In this document: one piece after another, positions 1 to 13,925 of the stretch
Numbering within the stretch: the stretch's first letter is position 1
How the letters are laid out: each line of letters opens with the position of its first letter
NCBI GenBank assembly: GCA_036785705.1
Contig: JAWUZG010000173.1
Span: forward strand, 2,465,001-2,529,000
Direction of reading: 5' to 3'
Source of the DNA: Acanthornis magna
Taxonomy: Eukaryota > Chordata > Aves > Passeriformes > Acanthizidae
Length of the DNA: 64,000 bases
Position numbers and translations under genes: made by a program
Notes under the pieces: model-generated
What the model was told of the DNA's origin: nothing
Database searches by the model: none
What the model saw: only the letters and a program-made list of their open reading frames with translations

Positions 1-310
1 AGAGAATCGTGGGATGGTTTTGGTTGGAAGGCATCTTAGAGACCATCTCATTCCAATCATCTTGGCAGAGCTGACCCAGGCCCCCTGATCATCTCCGTGG
101 CCTCCTCTGGAGTGGCTCCAGCAGCTCCAGCTCCTTGTGCTGTTGTTCCCAGGGCTGGGGCAGCTCTGCAGGTGGGGTCTCACCTGAGGGGCAGAGGGGC
201 ACAATCCCCCCTCCCCTGCTGCCCACGTTGGGGGCTCAGCCCAGGATGCCACCAAGGCTGTCCTTGAGCTTCATATTCCCCACCAACATATCCTTGCTGG
301 GATCCAGGTT
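1..310 (-). repeat. CR1 LINE 3' fragment
   Basis: The opening bases read as the reverse complement of a CR1 3' end (a TGGTTTTGGTTGGAAGG-type segment followed by a CATCTCATTCCAA-type segment), so the LINE lies on the minus strand. The following GC-rich stretch (TGGCTCCAGCAGCTCC and similar) fits CR1 sequence further 5' in the element. The left end is cut by the window. The copy is diverged and carries no usable ORF. Confidence 0.75.
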
Positions 311-2033
311 AAATAAAATACATATAACTGCATGGATGCATAATAAAATTACCAAATTGGATGCACAGCCTGTGTGCTCATGGGTACCTTTGGAAAAATG
401 ACTTAGAATTAAACACAGACAATGCCCAGAAATAAAAGATAAAACAAGTTGGAAAAGTGTTCTGAGGACAGGGGGAACCGTATGGCAGCAGAACAGAATT
501 TACAGGGGCGGGTCAGGCAGAAGGAGGGGTTTTACCCCAGCTGCAGGGAGAGAAATAGTAACTGAACATCCGTGATCCTCTAGAGGGAGTTTCAGAGGTT
601 GAGCTGGGAGTTACTTTATTTATTCTTTAAGAAGAAATCTAAAGCATTCTAAATTATCTGAGCATGACCTTAGAGTATAATTATGAAAGTTTAAATTCAA
701 ACCTTTTTACAAAAGGTCTATTAATTCTGAGAGGGTTTTCTTTTAATACTTTTTTTTTTTTTAATGGTGAGTTTTTTTAGCTTGATTTGATTTCATTTTC
801 TGGTTTCTGTGCATGAAAAGATAGGTAATGATGATCTATTATATGTAAGGCGTGTTGTCTGAATTTCTTTTTCCTGAAGGAGGATTAAACCAAATATTTT
901 TTACAGAGATGCCTTAAAATTTTCAAAGAACACGGAATGTGCCATGTTGGCTGATGAGCAGATCCAATATACTGCAACTACAGCTAGTAGAAAATCAGAT
1001 GTAAATTCCAAGTTTAAATTTTTCTTACTTTTAACTCTTGAACATTCTTATAAATTGGTTCTCGAAAATTAAAATACTCATTTCTGCCCATTCCATGGCT
1101 ATGTAATTTTCTCATGTCATTAGCCAAGCACAATACTAAAATCACATGGAAAAGCTTTCATCCCTAAAGAGAAATTGATAATACTTGCCCTCCACCTGCT
1201 TTTCTTTTTTTCTTTCCTTACTCCATTTTATTTCAAGAAGCTACAAGAAATTTCCTAGCTTTTTCTAACAATGCTGAGTAATGATCAGAGATGAATGAGT
1301 GTTTTTTGAATGAGTAAATTCATTAGGAAAAAAGTTCTAAAAAACCCATCAACAAAACATGGCTCAAGAGGGATGTGAGTTATTCAGGAAGTGTGGTCAA
1401 AATCAACATAAATTTTGTGGCCAAGAGAGCTGAAAGAACATTTGGAAATATCTAATATTTTGTATCGACTTTTTGGAAGAAAAAATTGTCATTTTGCTTT
1501 CCAAGTGTCATTTTGTCTGAAAATTTGGAAAACATTTCCTTCAAAAACAATCCTATAATTATAACACAGTGACAATATTGTGTATTTTCCATGATGTTTC
1601 CTTCTTGGTATTTTCTAAGACCATATTTATTCAAACGTCAATCCTAAATCCCATATTGAGACAGTCATTGTCTTATATTTCCTACTTTTGAGATTAATTT
1701 TCACTTGTTCTTAATTTTCACTGTCTTCTATCTTATAAATTTGATCCGTAGCTTCTGTTGACATGTGTTGCACATTTTGTTTTGTTTATGAACTTGCTCT
1801 AACAGATTTTGAACCTCTGGTTAGGCATTTCACTCATTACTGCACTCATTACTGCACTCATTAATGGTCATCTTAAAACCATTGTGGCAACTTGAGATTT
1901 TACTGGTAAAGATTTATCTCATTGATACAAATGCTGAAGTGAGCTGGATTAAGACCCTAATCCCTTGAAGACTGCATTAGCGGCAACTCAACGCATGGAT
2001 TTCTCCACATTAAAAACTCTGTTTCAAGACCTG
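311..2033. other. AT-rich non-coding stretch
   Basis: I see no gene here. The sequence is AT-rich with short T and A runs. A perfect small tandem repeat (12-bp unit CACTCATTACTG, about three copies) lies at 1831-1866. Confidence 0.6.
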
Positions 2034-2200
2034 TCAGACAGGGAGTTTTAATCCATCTAATGTGTGCCCTGTTAATTCAATATAATGTGCCGTTTTTTTA
2101 ATCTTAAAGTCATGTGGTACTAAATCAAATTCATTGGAGAAATTATAGTATGTTATATCAACACCATTGTCTTTACCAGACCTGCAATGCTGTAAAAAAA
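2034..2200 (-). repeat. Degraded CR1-like reverse transcriptase remnant
   Basis: On the minus strand, bases 2162-2106 translate to VDITYYNFSNEFDLVPHDF. This resembles the conserved LINE reverse-transcriptase block around the first catalytic Asp (V-D-x-x-Y-x-D-F-S-x-x-F-D-x-V-x-H). The catalytic Asp position is Asn here (YNFS), so the fragment is dead. The flanking frame is interrupted by an A/T run and resembles nothing else. The call rests on about 20 residues, so the boundaries are approximate. Confidence 0.4.
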
Positions 2201-5200
2201 AAAAAAAGTACAATGTGTTTGTTTGACAGTACCTACTTCCATGCAAATATGTTGACCAGTATTGCTTACATTTACAGCTTCTAATTCTTTGTTGACTGAG
2301 TCCTGAATTAAATGTTCCGGTAGTTTGGTCAGACTGACATCTGACTAACCACTTTACTGAATCATCTCTTCTGATCTGTTTAAATTCAGAGATCTCACTT
2401 GCAGCCATCCAATCTTCAGGAAATTTCTCCAACTTCTCAAAAACTTGTTAAAATCTGGTTTAGACAGCTATTTCCTTTTGGGCCACCGTAGCACATATAT
2501 ATCTCTGATTATTTAGCAGTGTTTTATATTTCCCTTGATACCAGATGGCCACCACTCTATTGCTGCTTTATCTCTCAGGATCATTCTCCTGCTTCACATC
2601 ACCCACAGGACAGAACTACACGCTTTAATAGGAATTGTTATACTTTAAACCAATTTACTATATGATAGAGAACATTTTATGGCATGCATGCACATTGAAT
2701 AATGAACAGCAAACATTGAAGGTTTTTTGCCCCTAATACAGTCTATAACTTCATTTTTGCATATTTTCACGTTCACCTCTCCACATTATGCTGTTTTCCT
2801 TTTCTTTCAGATGTCCTATAACTCACTTCACACCTCTTTTTAGTACGTATTTCAACCCCATATTTTGGATGTCACCAGATTATGAAAAGCATTCCTCAAA
2901 ATAGAAGACATTTATCTATTCATCAGCAAGGTGCAGAATGGTTTGTTTTCCTTGCTTCCTGGTCTGTGCCTTTTGCTGTTAAATTTCATTACATCTTCAT
3001 CAAACATGAACAGCTCCACTGGAATTGTACTTTACTTACGAAGAAAGCAGATTTCATAGACAATGGTACCCAAGCTGCAGTATTTCAGGACCCATTTATT
3101 ATTATTCTTTAAAAAACCCTAAATCACAAAGCCTATCTGTAACAGAGCAAGGCATTGAAATTCCATGCCCAGTTTTTTCAATCACTTCATCAACACTTCT
3201 TAATAATTTTTAAAAAAATTCTTTCTTAATAAGTATGCCAAAAATTTGTGTTTCACCATCACTGTTAGTAAGACTACTGTATTTGGGGGAAAAAATAATG
3301 AAAATTGTATTGTGAGGAAACACAGAATATACTGCCATCAAGGTCCCAAGTCACATACTCAAGACAAAGCGGTTGCCAAGGGCCAATTTGCACATTATTG
3401 TTTAAATTCTTCAGGAAGGGGAGGATTTGGCCCTAGACTAGCATTTTGTGATCAAACCAATATGCTCAAGCTTGCACGGCTACTTTAAGAAAAAAAATAT
3501 GTCCTATTTCTATACAATTAGTTCTGGAAGGAAAAAGAGTCTTTCTGGAGTAAGTCAGGCCTCTGTGAGCTTTGGTGAGTCAGAGCACACCAGTTAGTGG
3601 AAAAACAGAGTGATACATGTTTCTGGTTCTGATTCTGAGATGTTATCTGTGGAGCCATCACAGGTCTCGTACTCCCTGGACTTGAAAATGTTTTGCTCCC
3701 ATTTGCTTAGGAGGACTGAAGGGTGATTGTGCCTTTTAAAACCAGTCCTTGCTGTTTCCTACCTGACACATTTCCCTCTCCCAAGCCTTATCTAAGGGGT
3801 TTAAAGATTAAAAAGCAGAAGAATATGGTTTCAATTTGAGATGATGCATTAATTGTATTATTTAGTTAATAAAATTATACTCCTTGATATTATGTATCAC
3901 AGGGAGCTTTGGTTGTTCGCAACATGATGAAGAGACAAGCCCTGCAATACAAAAGATCTGAGGGGAGAGATGGGCAACTTGTTGGACACGACAGAAGACA
4001 AACCAGAAAAAGTGAAGAGTCCTCTGGGCAAGTCAACATCAATGCACATGGAAGGTATAGAATAAATCTCGGAAGCTGAACCCTTAACCCAAGCCGTTGA
4101 GTACAAGAACACTGATTCTCCTCTAATGTTCTGCGAAAGTAATTCTGAGCTCAACACTTTTGCAAAGTTTGAAACCATTTATACTCAGGACCAAGAAACT
4201 GACAATTTTGTCTCTTTGTCATCCTGTAAAGATCTGTTCAAGATGTACACTTATAATAAATATAGAAATAATAAATCTGCTCTGTGAAACACACTTTGAC
4301 TAGCAGTCCATTACTGCCTTGAACAACCTTTATATTGCCCTTCACAATGGTGTCTTATCTGCAAAAGCGGTTAAAGTGCCCAGAGCCTGGTTAGAAGAAA
4401 ATGAAGGTGGGAGATATGTTCTTACATTCCTCCTATTTTCATTTTCCCTTTCCTATAGCTATGAGCAAACTTCTCTTCAGTCCATTTTTTTAGATTACTT
4501 CCATTTAATCTTTTGTTCCTCTTTCCAAGAATACATCTTCAGAGTAAATTCAAGCTTTAATACATAGCAATTACTAAGGAAATAAAATACTATTACGCCA
4601 CATCTTCAAGCATTTTGGACATATTCTTCTTGGCTTTTCTATTTTCAATATCTAAAGTGCAGTGCTCCTTCAGTGCCCTTGAAGAAGTACTTGTTACATT
4701 GCGCATTATTCCTTAGCAGCAGAAGGGATAAAAATATCATCTTCAATTTATGAATCATTCTTATCTTTACTCTTCACCTTTAGTTCTCTTTGTGCTTCCT
4801 TCTCTCATAGTCTTCTAAATTATTTCTAGAAAACTCGTGTCACTGAATTGGAACACTTTATTTTGCTACTACTTTTATCAATGTTTTTACTCCTGCCATC
4901 TTGAGGAAGTTCAGCCTCACTCTTTTAGCACTTAATAACCTTATACCGGAAACTTATTTTTCTTTTTTTTTCTCACCCACTGCAGGGCTGCATAATTACT
5001 TTTTTTTACTTTCCTATGGCATTGTTTTGTCCTAAACACCTTTCTGAACCAAGGTACTTTGGACAAGAGGCACATACTTCTCTGGCTCTGATTTCCTCAA
5101 AAGTAGTATCATGGAAATGAAACCAAAGGACACCATTCACAAGGGACTCTCTTATCTACATAGGAAATGAGTGTCAGGGATGCTTGTAGAATTAAATAGT

Positions 5201-6319
5201 AGAGCAGAATTTTAATGTGCTCCAAAGGAGGCAAAGAACTATTGATGGCTCAAGGATCAAATACTTCTTCCTGACAGCTCTACCCAAAATCAGTTATGAA
5301 CATAATTTATATCACTGCTTATGACAGTGGAAGAAGAGTATTCCTCTCTGATCAAGGAAAATAACAAACTTGCAGACATCCGTTCCACTAAATAAACCAA
5401 CATCAATTGCAACAGATCCCATTTTACACATCATTTTACATATTTAATTTTGCATGTTACTGAACATGAGCAATGTCCAGGCACTCGCCATGGCCTCAGT
5501 GGCAAACTGAAAAGGCACTTGAATATTTTGGCAATGGCCATTACTAACTTACTAATATAGCACAGACCTGTGAGGCAAGGGGATTAATATTACAAGATGA
5601 ATATTAAAATATACAGAGAGATGAAGGTTACAAACCAAGAGAAGAGGCTAGGGCAGACACACCAGACTTCACATCCTGGGTGGGCAAACAGTTGCTTCAA
5701 ATCACAGCACCTGAGAAACCTCTCCAACAAGCAGATGTGTTGCAGCTCCCCATCCAGCAGCAGATATAAAATGTGCAGGCTGGCTTCCCCAAGAGGGATG
5801 TGTACACCAAAACAATGAGCGATCAGCCCCCCCAGAGCAGTCACACAGACAAGATAGAATAGCTGGGCACATTTTCAGTTACATTCTCTGTTTTTATAAC
5901 ATTTTTCCATTTCGGACAACTCTCCAAAATGTTAACTAGAACCACATGGCTGTCAAGTCACAGATATGTGAGCCAGAGGAACCCCCACAAAAGTCCTGCC
6001 ACCTCTATTGTATTCCCCTGCAGAATGATAAGTCTTCTCAGCATGGCCTGAAGCTGTGTTGACTCCAAACTGAGTTTCAGAAGGACCTTGCAGGAGGCAG
6101 GTACATTACACAACAGTTATCACTTGATATATCTCTTTCCCTGAGCAGTTTGCTGCTACTATACAAATTCAGAGGCAGTTTATAAATCTGATACATTTAT
6201 TTCAAAAGTTGGAATGTATTTATGGCATTTGTGGGCCACACATGGCTGCCCACAACTTTCAGCAGTAGAAGGGCAGTGTTTCTCTCTGCCTTTGTTCCAA
6301 CACTGTGTCCACTGAAGTC
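2201..6319. other. Unassigned non-coding stretch
   Basis: No recognisable gene, RNA or full repeat is visible. Open frames are short and have no domain-like content. Base composition is AT-rich throughout. Confidence 0.55.
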
Positions 6320-6553
6320 AGGTATAAGAAAGACCCTGCACATGGGAAATGGCCTCAAGTTGGACCAGGGAAGGTTCAGATGAGGCATTGGGAAAGATTC
6401 CTGGGACAGTGGTGAAGTCACCATATCTGGAAGTGTTCCAAAAATATGTGGATATGGCACTTGAGGACATGGTTATGGTAAGCATGGCGCTGGGTTCACG
6501 GCTGAACTTGGTGATGTAAGAGTGCTTTTCCAACCTTAATGATTCTCTGGTTC
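6320..6553 (+). repeat. CR1 LINE 3' fragment
   Basis: A plus-strand CR1 3' region. A segment reading GGCCTCAAGTTGGACCAGGG is followed by ATGTGGATATGGCACTTGAGG, a GCTGGGTTCACGGCTGAAC-type segment, and the terminal TTTTCCAACCTTAATGATTC. It is the same type of copy as the one at 39975-40300. There is no coding capacity. Confidence 0.8.
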
Positions 6554-7234
6554 CACAGAGCAGGGTGGTGGTCTGCCCTCTACCCTTACCACTGTTGACT
6601 CTGGTCTGTAAGAAAGCTTAGACATCAGCATGGATTAACCCTAATCAAAAATTCTCCAAAACTGGTAAATCAGCTTAGATTAATGCCAAATTCTCCAAAA
6701 CTGATGCTGTGGAGCTCCTGGTGCATGTTACTGTGTTACACACTGAAGGTCTGGAAAGTTCAGTTGCAAGGAAGGACAATAACAGCATTCCCAAAATAAC
6801 ACAGCAATCCCTATTTTAACACAGCAATCCCTATATAACATAGCAATCCCCATTTTCACACAGCAATTCCCATTTTACTTGGAAAACTGGGGCACAAAGA
6901 GGCCAAAAGCTGGAAGGTTGACTGTAAGAGGACTTCTGAAAGTCTCTGAGGATCCATGCTGAAGTGGTTTGCCCATGATCACTCCTAAGGATTGTGGTAG
7001 CAAATTGCCCCAAGCCTGGGGAAGAAAAGTGCCAGGATGTGGAAATAGGGTATTGCAATTAATTTTCTCAGTTTTTCAACCTTATTTCTCACTTGGTTTC
7101 AAATATACATTTTAACAGCTTTTCAGCCGTTTTAGGAAGGAAAAAAATTGAGAATGCTGGAAGAGCGAAGGAACAAGAATAAAATAAATGAAACGGTGAG
7201 TGCTGACTCACATATTTTTAAGACTCAGACCCCT
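6554..7234. other. Unassigned stretch with short local repeats
   Basis: Around 6790-6880 a short phrase (ACACAGCAATCCC followed by A/T) recurs about four times with drift, forming a small degenerate tandem array. Nothing else is recognised. Confidence 0.5.
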
Positions 7235-7365
7235 GTTCATTCAAGGAGAGGTTGGGCAGGGCTTTGAGTGACCTGATGTAGTGAAAAGTGTCCCTGGCCA
7301 TGGCAGGGAGTTGGAATGAGATGAGCTTTAATATCCCTTCCAAACCAAACCATTCTAGTATTCTT
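7235..7365 (+). repeat. CR1 LINE 3' end
   Basis: A plus-strand CR1 terminus. It contains GAGAGGTTGGGCAGGGCTTT, a GAGTGACCTGATGTAGTG-type segment, GTGTCCCTGGCCATGGCAGG, and a final run ending ACCATTCTAGTATTCT. It is short and diverged. Confidence 0.75.
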
Positions 7366-10300
7366 ACAATCTTTGCTGAAAGATGATTCTATAACATGCA
7401 AAATTAGTGGCTTGGAGTTTTACTAGATTTCTAGCAAATATGATCATATTTCTGTTGATTTAAACAAACACTTTTTTCAAGTACTGGCTTGCAGAATGAT
7501 AAAATGCTTGGAAAAGAAGGAAGCTGGAAAGATCTCTGGCAAACCACCTCGAGGAATGCTTTGTGGCAAGACACCACAAATGTATGCATCAGTTTTAACA
7601 TGTAGGTTCCTACAATGTGCTGTAGAGTGCTGCACATATATATACGTGCGTGTGTGAGTGTATGGCAGATGCAACAAGCATTTGAAATGTTCTGGGAGGA
7701 AGACATTCTCGGAGCCGTTGGATGTCTGTTGTGGAAATGAAATGTCCCACCCTGCGCCACTGCGGCGCAAGATAAGTCTGTGATAAGAAGCAAGCTGTAA
7801 AAATGACATGGCTAAGAAATGAGAAATGTAGATGTTTAAGGATATCAGCTCTGTGTAAGTGGGTGGTTGGGATGAGCAGGTTGGAAAATTAAGAATTGGG
7901 GCTAGGTATCCTTAAGCTTTGCGACTATGTGCTATCAGCACAATTCTTGTCCTCTCTGGGTTCACGAACAAGGGAGTCCCTGATGGTGGAGTTACTCCTA
8001 ATTTATACCATCAGGGCGGTGCTTGCAGTCTCCTGCCTGTAAATGACAAAGCTGTCAGCACAGCTTTGTCTGGTGCTATTTCCAGGTGAAGCTACTGAGG
8101 ACTTTGTGTTAGTAAGGAGAGTAGCTGTGCTTTAAAGTGTCTGGGGAAAAATCATGTCTCTTTTGTTAAAAAAAGGGGGAGCGGGGGAAAAGAAAAAATA
8201 AGATAATCGAGGTTTGTGTAACTGTGTATATGTGAGAGAAAGCACTGGTAAGAGAGTGAGATGTGCGAGGGGAGACCATTTGCTCAAATGGGATAGCATT
8301 ACTAATACATTACGACCCTGCCAGCGAGGCACTGCACAGCTGGAATTAATCTGAGAGAATGTGTGCTGCTGCATAGACAAGCGCAGAAAACTTTCCCCGT
8401 GTGAAGGCAGCGTGAAGCCCTGCCCTGTGGCTTGGAAGCAGTTCATCAGGCCCTGACAGCACCAACATCTTCTTTAGACCATCAGTTTGGGGGGGAGGGA
8501 GAAATGCCCTCCACCCTGCTCGAAAGAACACCCAGGAGGAGACTTTTGTTTTATTTCATGACATTATGCAGTCCACAACTGTGTCTCCCCCTCCCTGATT
8601 TTTTTAAATTTTATTTTTTTTTAATTACCTGGTTGGTTTTGTTCTCCTCTTGCCTTATTGCATTGGCTCCGACCCCAGCTGAAAAACTGCCACGGCTTAT
8701 TTACACTGAGCAGCTATTCAGGCCAAAAGCAGCTGCTCCATTTAGCCAAACACCTCTGTGCTACCCAGTTTCTCTCCTTGTTATAATAAGGTGCTTTCTT
8801 TTAAATCTACCCTGTGAGGAGGTAGTAGTGAAATGTATGCAGCAGATGACGGTTCTCTCTGAAAGAGGGTTTTGAAAACTCGGTGAGCCCAGGGTCACTA
8901 TTAATAAACAATTCCCCAGCAAAAGACAACTCTATCCAGAAATGCACTACAACCACAGCTGATTTTAAGCAGATTCATACATATGTGTGGTTTCTTGCCT
9001 CCGAGCTCCTCTTTACTCCAATCTGGACCTGGGAGGTTTCTGATTTGCATCAGTAAGTGATTTACCCCGAAGATTTTGGCTTGCCAGTGTGACCTAGTCT
9101 CCTTTTGTCATGTAGCAGAGCTCCCTTCCTACACAAATGTAGCCACGAGGAATTGAGGGAAATAAGAAGTGCTTTGAAAGGGAAATAATGTGGGTTTAGT
9201 GCAGAAAATGAGACAAAATGCAGCTTTTGCAAGGTAAAAAAATATGACTTTGAGGGGAAAGTTTTGTCCTGTTTTTGGTGAAAGCAAAAGCAGATATGCT
9301 CACACACACACACACACACACACACGCGCACGCACAGAGTTCAGCTTCCAAACATTGATTTAATGTTCATTTCACCCCTAATTATCCTCCTAATAGCTAT
9401 CGAAAGTCTCACATAGTTACCAAATTGAAAATAACTTCCTGTGCACCACTTCCAGTTACTGCAGGAATTATGGCTTTATTGCCATTATTAACTTTTCCCA
9501 GCTATAATGTATGCCTGGCCTTGAATTACCCCACTGTAGGGGCCTGTGACTCCAGCATGGTTTGTAAAATGATTTTTTTAGTTTTTACATCTCTCCACCT
9601 CCTCCTTCCAGCCTGACTCTCCAGCTTCACCCGCTAAGTATTGTCCCTGCATTTAACACCACTCCTCCTCCAACATCCTTTTTTTCCTTATTTCTGTAGA
9701 ATTTTCCTGTCTTTCTTTTAGACTTTCTTCCTGCCACTCCCACGATCTTGACCTAATTCTTTGGTCCCTGAATTTCTGGTCAAAGATTTCCCAAGTCTCA
9801 GAAGATTCCCTCAGGCAGTGTTTATCCAGCATATCTACCTCTAAAAGCACTTGTTCCAATCCATTGGATTGGGATCTTTCCAGGGCCATCACTGATGGAA
9901 AAGCGCTGCTGGACAAGCCAGGGGTTGGCTGCAGGATCCAGCAGAAAGTCACAGACCTTCACCCCCATAAAAAAATACAAACTCTGCCAACCACCCATTC
10001 TGTGCTTGATTTCTCATTTGAATTTGCCTAACTCCATCTTCTAGGCCTGTTAAATATTTTTCTTTGTATTTTAGGAGTTTCTGATTTTTTTTTCTTCCAG
10101 AGGTACTCAATTAACCCCATATAGTCTTTTTGGAAAAATTAAGAGGATTGTTTACCCAAAGTCTCTGAGTAGGAGGGATTTTCGCCAGCTCTTAAATAAT
10201 TGTGTGACTTTCTTCTGTAATTCCATCTTTTCAACATGCAGTTTTTAGTAAGTGTCTGATCTGGATATAAGATCTCAGTTTTGTTATATAAATACATAAA

Positions 10301-10819
10301 TCTTGAGGTAACGGGGAAGAAAGGAGATCTACAATTCCTTTTCCACCAAGGTGTTCCACACCTGCATTAATCACTCATCTTTTCCTGAGGCTTATCCTCA
10401 CCTTTCCTAACATCTGTCTCATTGCTTTGTTTGGTGGCTTCTGTGGCCCTCACCAACTGACAATAAAGCCAGGATTCATCTTACCTCAGCTTTGGTCTGC
10501 AAAACAAGAGGGTTTTGGCTCTTCAGTAGTGATGGGTAGACCCTGATAAAAGGACATTCGGCATTTATTGGGTACTTATTTCTTTTTCCACTCATCACAG
10601 CTTTAGGTAACTATTTCTCCACTGGCTGTACCCATTAGATATCTATCACATACTGGAATTTCATTCTGGTCTAGATGTGTTTCTGGGCTGGGAATCAGCT
10701 TCCTCATCTTATTATTGAAGACAATATCAACCACTTGATATTGCAATGCCAAACACATATTTCTTAATTATGAGAAGCTTAAGGAGAACAAGCTGATTAA
10801 AGCTGTCCTTCAAAGGACA
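7366..10819. other. Unassigned stretch with a CA microsatellite
   Basis: No gene is recognised. The stretch holds a (CA)n tract at 9301-9334. The open frames lack domain features. Confidence 0.5.
9301..9334. repeat. (CA)n microsatellite
   Basis: About 12 CA dinucleotides are followed by CGCGCACGCACA, an interrupted dinucleotide tract. Confidence 0.95.
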
Positions 10820-10978
10820 TTAAATTTCAAGATCGTGTTGGACAGGGCTCCAAGGTCAGGTTGGATAGGACTCTGAGCAACCTGACCTAGTAGAAGGTGT
10901 TGCTGCCCATGGCAGGGGGATTGGACAAGATGGCCTTTAAGAGGTCCATTCCAACCCAAATTATTCTATGATTTCAAT
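10820..10978 (+). repeat. CR1 LINE 3' end
   Basis: A plus-strand CR1 terminus. It contains AAGGTCAGGTTGGATAGGAC, GAGCAACCTGACCTAGTAGA, TGCCCATGGCAGGGGGATTG, and an ending of CCAACCCAAATTATTCTATG. The pattern is clear and the copy is truncated at its 5' side. Confidence 0.85.
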
Positions 10979-13494
10979 ATATAATACAGTCACTACCCAG
11001 TGTGCAATTGGGCTGTGTGGTTTTATTGCAGTGCAGGCAGAGGTGTCACAGAGTGTCCTGGCCAGGACTGGTTGTTGTAGGACAGGGAGACCACAGGACA
11101 CGATGTACACATGGCAACTCAGCCTCTCCAGATGAGAACTGCTGCTGTGCACAGCCTTTCATGTTGAGATTCTGAGTAATGGTTCTGTACCCGTAAGGGT
11201 TCCAAAGGCCATGGGATGGAAGAGGGATGATTAATAACAGTAATTTGTAAAGGCTATGTTTGCATGTCATCATTTATTTGAAGGCTCCAAATGGCAACTG
11301 ATCTCTCCAAATGAGGACTGAAATGGGGAGACTTAAAACGATTTTAGCCAAAAGTTTCATCATTGAACTTGAGGGCTTGTGGGATTTCACTGTCAGTAGC
11401 ATGCCCAAAAGTTCCAGAGATTTTTCCAGCAATACAAATCACCATGTGTTTCTGGAAGTCCTGTACTGATCCTTGCCCATAAATAGCACAGCATATCACC
11501 ACACCCGCCGCTTCTCCTGGGAAGACAAGACTGAATTTCAGAGATGTCTGAAGGCTTCTTTTTGTGCTTTTTCATGGATTTTGTGTTGCCTTGCAATAAA
11601 TGCAGAAGAAAAACTCTAAACATTTCTTAAAAAGCATTTGTATATTTGTAGGCACATAAGCAAATGAGCGAGCTTGTAGAGAGGGTGCTCTGCTCCTGAA
11701 ATGCAGCTGTACATTAGGTGGACTGTGACTACTAATGAGAAGCTAAAGGCAATTTATGCCACAACAGAAATCATCAACTCGAGAGAAAGGCTGTGGTTTA
11801 GAACTGCAAGAAGAGAAGGTGGAGTTTTTATAGAGGTGGTATTTCCTGTTCTCTGTATTCAAAGAGGGGGACTTTGAGGATACTTCACTGCAATCCACAG
11901 TCAGTAAACCCTTCCCTTGGGTTATGCATTCATTGCTAGGTTTAATTACTGCAGGTACAACAGTTTCACTGGGTTTAGCATAGATATATCTTGCAGAATC
12001 AGATCTAACATTCCTCTGTATTGTACTTTTTGTTAGGGGTGCATTAGTCACTTCAGTGATACTGTGCTTATACCAAGCATTAAGTAACTGTTTTGAGATA
12101 AACCACGCAACCACCACTTAGAAATCAAAGATGCTCTCTACAAACACACATCTGTTTGCAATGGATTATTTCCTTCATTCTCCTACTCTGACATCCCTCT
12201 CCCATCAGCTGGTTCATCACCAAAGTACAGAAAGTTGGTTTTGTGGGAAGCATATTGATTGAATTTCTTATCTGTGAAATCAAAGTATATAATGAATCAG
12301 TCTGCAAGCAGTGCTCCCTGACAAACAGAATCCCTGCCAAACACAAGAACTGGCCAGAAATCAAATTTCTAGGTGTTACTGTTTACTAAGCAAAATCATC
12401 AGATCATCTTTATTCCCAAAAGAGTCTATAAAGCCCCAGTTTGATTTCTATTTAATAAAAACAAGATGGTGGGGTCGGGGTGAAGTAATTCAAATCTCCT
12501 AATGTTGTCTGGGCTTACTGGCTTTGAATGGAATTGATTTCATATTATGGATTTTCATCTTTGCCCTTCATTTGATACCATACATTAGGAAACAAATACT
12601 AGGTACTAATTTATTTGTACTGTTAAACATATTTTTAATTGTCAAGTGGTCAAATAATATTTTGTCAGCTAGCTTAAAAGAAGACTTCTACGTAAATAAA
12701 TACAACCAGTTTGTTCAAGCCATATTCAGCTGCTCAAATTCAAGTTCCACCTTTTTAGATATATAATGATTTTTTTAGATATATGAAGGATACTATTATT
12801 TACTATTATTTACTATTTCCTACCCTGAGAGTCTTACATTCATTAAGTGTACACTTTTCTAACCTGAATCTACCTCTAAAGAGTATTGAAGAATTATTCT
12901 CCCTATTTTTCTCTGTTGGAAAGCAAATCTCAAACAGGTTGTAACCCAGGGCCTCAGGACAATTTTGGTAGTTAAATCCCTTAGATTTAAAAGGTAACCT
13001 TAGAAGGTTGAGGAGCTGGGTCTGGGCGATTTTTGCAGTCATAGAGGAACTATTTGGTGGAGAAAAAGCTGAACTGCGGGACTGATCTACCTTAGATCTG
13101 TAACCATTTCCTAACCCAGAATGATCCTTTTCCTGCTGTTGAATGTTTCTTTTTTCCAAGGACCAAAATCACAATGGAGGGACATACCTTTTTTTTTTTT
13201 CCTAAGAGAGGAATAGACTTATACCTTTGATTTGGATGTTCATGAATGGAAAAAGAAAATACCAAGTGTTGTTAAGACTTTTTTTAGGTCTCTTTTTAGT
13301 GCTTAGAAGAGGAGTTTGAAGATGGTCATAACCAAAGGCAACAGGAGGCATTGTTTTTCCTAAACTGTGAGTATATTTCCAGATTTAGGCCCTATGCTCT
13401 CCTGCTACAAGTGACATAACAGTAATTTGCATGACTAAGAAGTAACAGAAATAATTTAATTTTTACGTATTTCACACATTCCTACCACTTGTGT
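10979..13494. other. Unassigned non-coding stretch
   Basis: No gene is recognised. The longest open frame (minus strand, 11743-12117, 124 codons) has no domain or composition that I can interpret. A 12-base run of T (13189-13200) is present. Confidence 0.5.
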
Positions 13495-13925
13495 AAGCAC
13501 AGAATGTCCTGAATTGGAAGGGACACACAAGGACCATCCAGTCCAACTCCTGATCCTGCACAGACACAGCAACAATCCCACCCTGAGCATCCCTGAGAGT
13601 GTTGTCCAAGCACTTCTGGAATTATGGAAGCCTTGGGGCTGTGACCGTTCCCTGGGGAGTCTGGGCAGTGCTCCAGCACCCTCTGGGAGGAGAACTTTTT
13701 CCTGATATCCAACCTAAACCTCCCTGACACAACTCCAGGCCCTTCCCTCAGGTTCTGTCACTGGTTACCAAAGAGGAAAGATTGGTGCTGCCCCTCCTCT
13801 TCCCCTCACAAGGATGTTGAAGACGACACTGAGGTCTCCTCTCAGTCTCCCCCTGGCTGAACAGACCAAGTGCCCTCAGCCGCTCCTTGTGTGGCTTCTT
13901 CTCCAGACCCTCCACCATCACTGTA
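13495..13925 (-). repeat. CR1 LINE fragment
   Basis: A minus-strand CR1. It reads from its 3' end as AATTGGAAGGGACACACAAG, then CATCCAGTCCAACTCC, TTTTTCCTGATATCCAACC, and CCCCTGGCTGAACAGACCAA. About 430 bp are retained, including 3' untranslated sequence. No intact reading frame remains. Confidence 0.85.

Noticed and set aside
11743..12117. 124-codon minus-strand frame as a gene
   Set aside because: No domain, no recognisable similarity and no supporting splice or poly(A) context.
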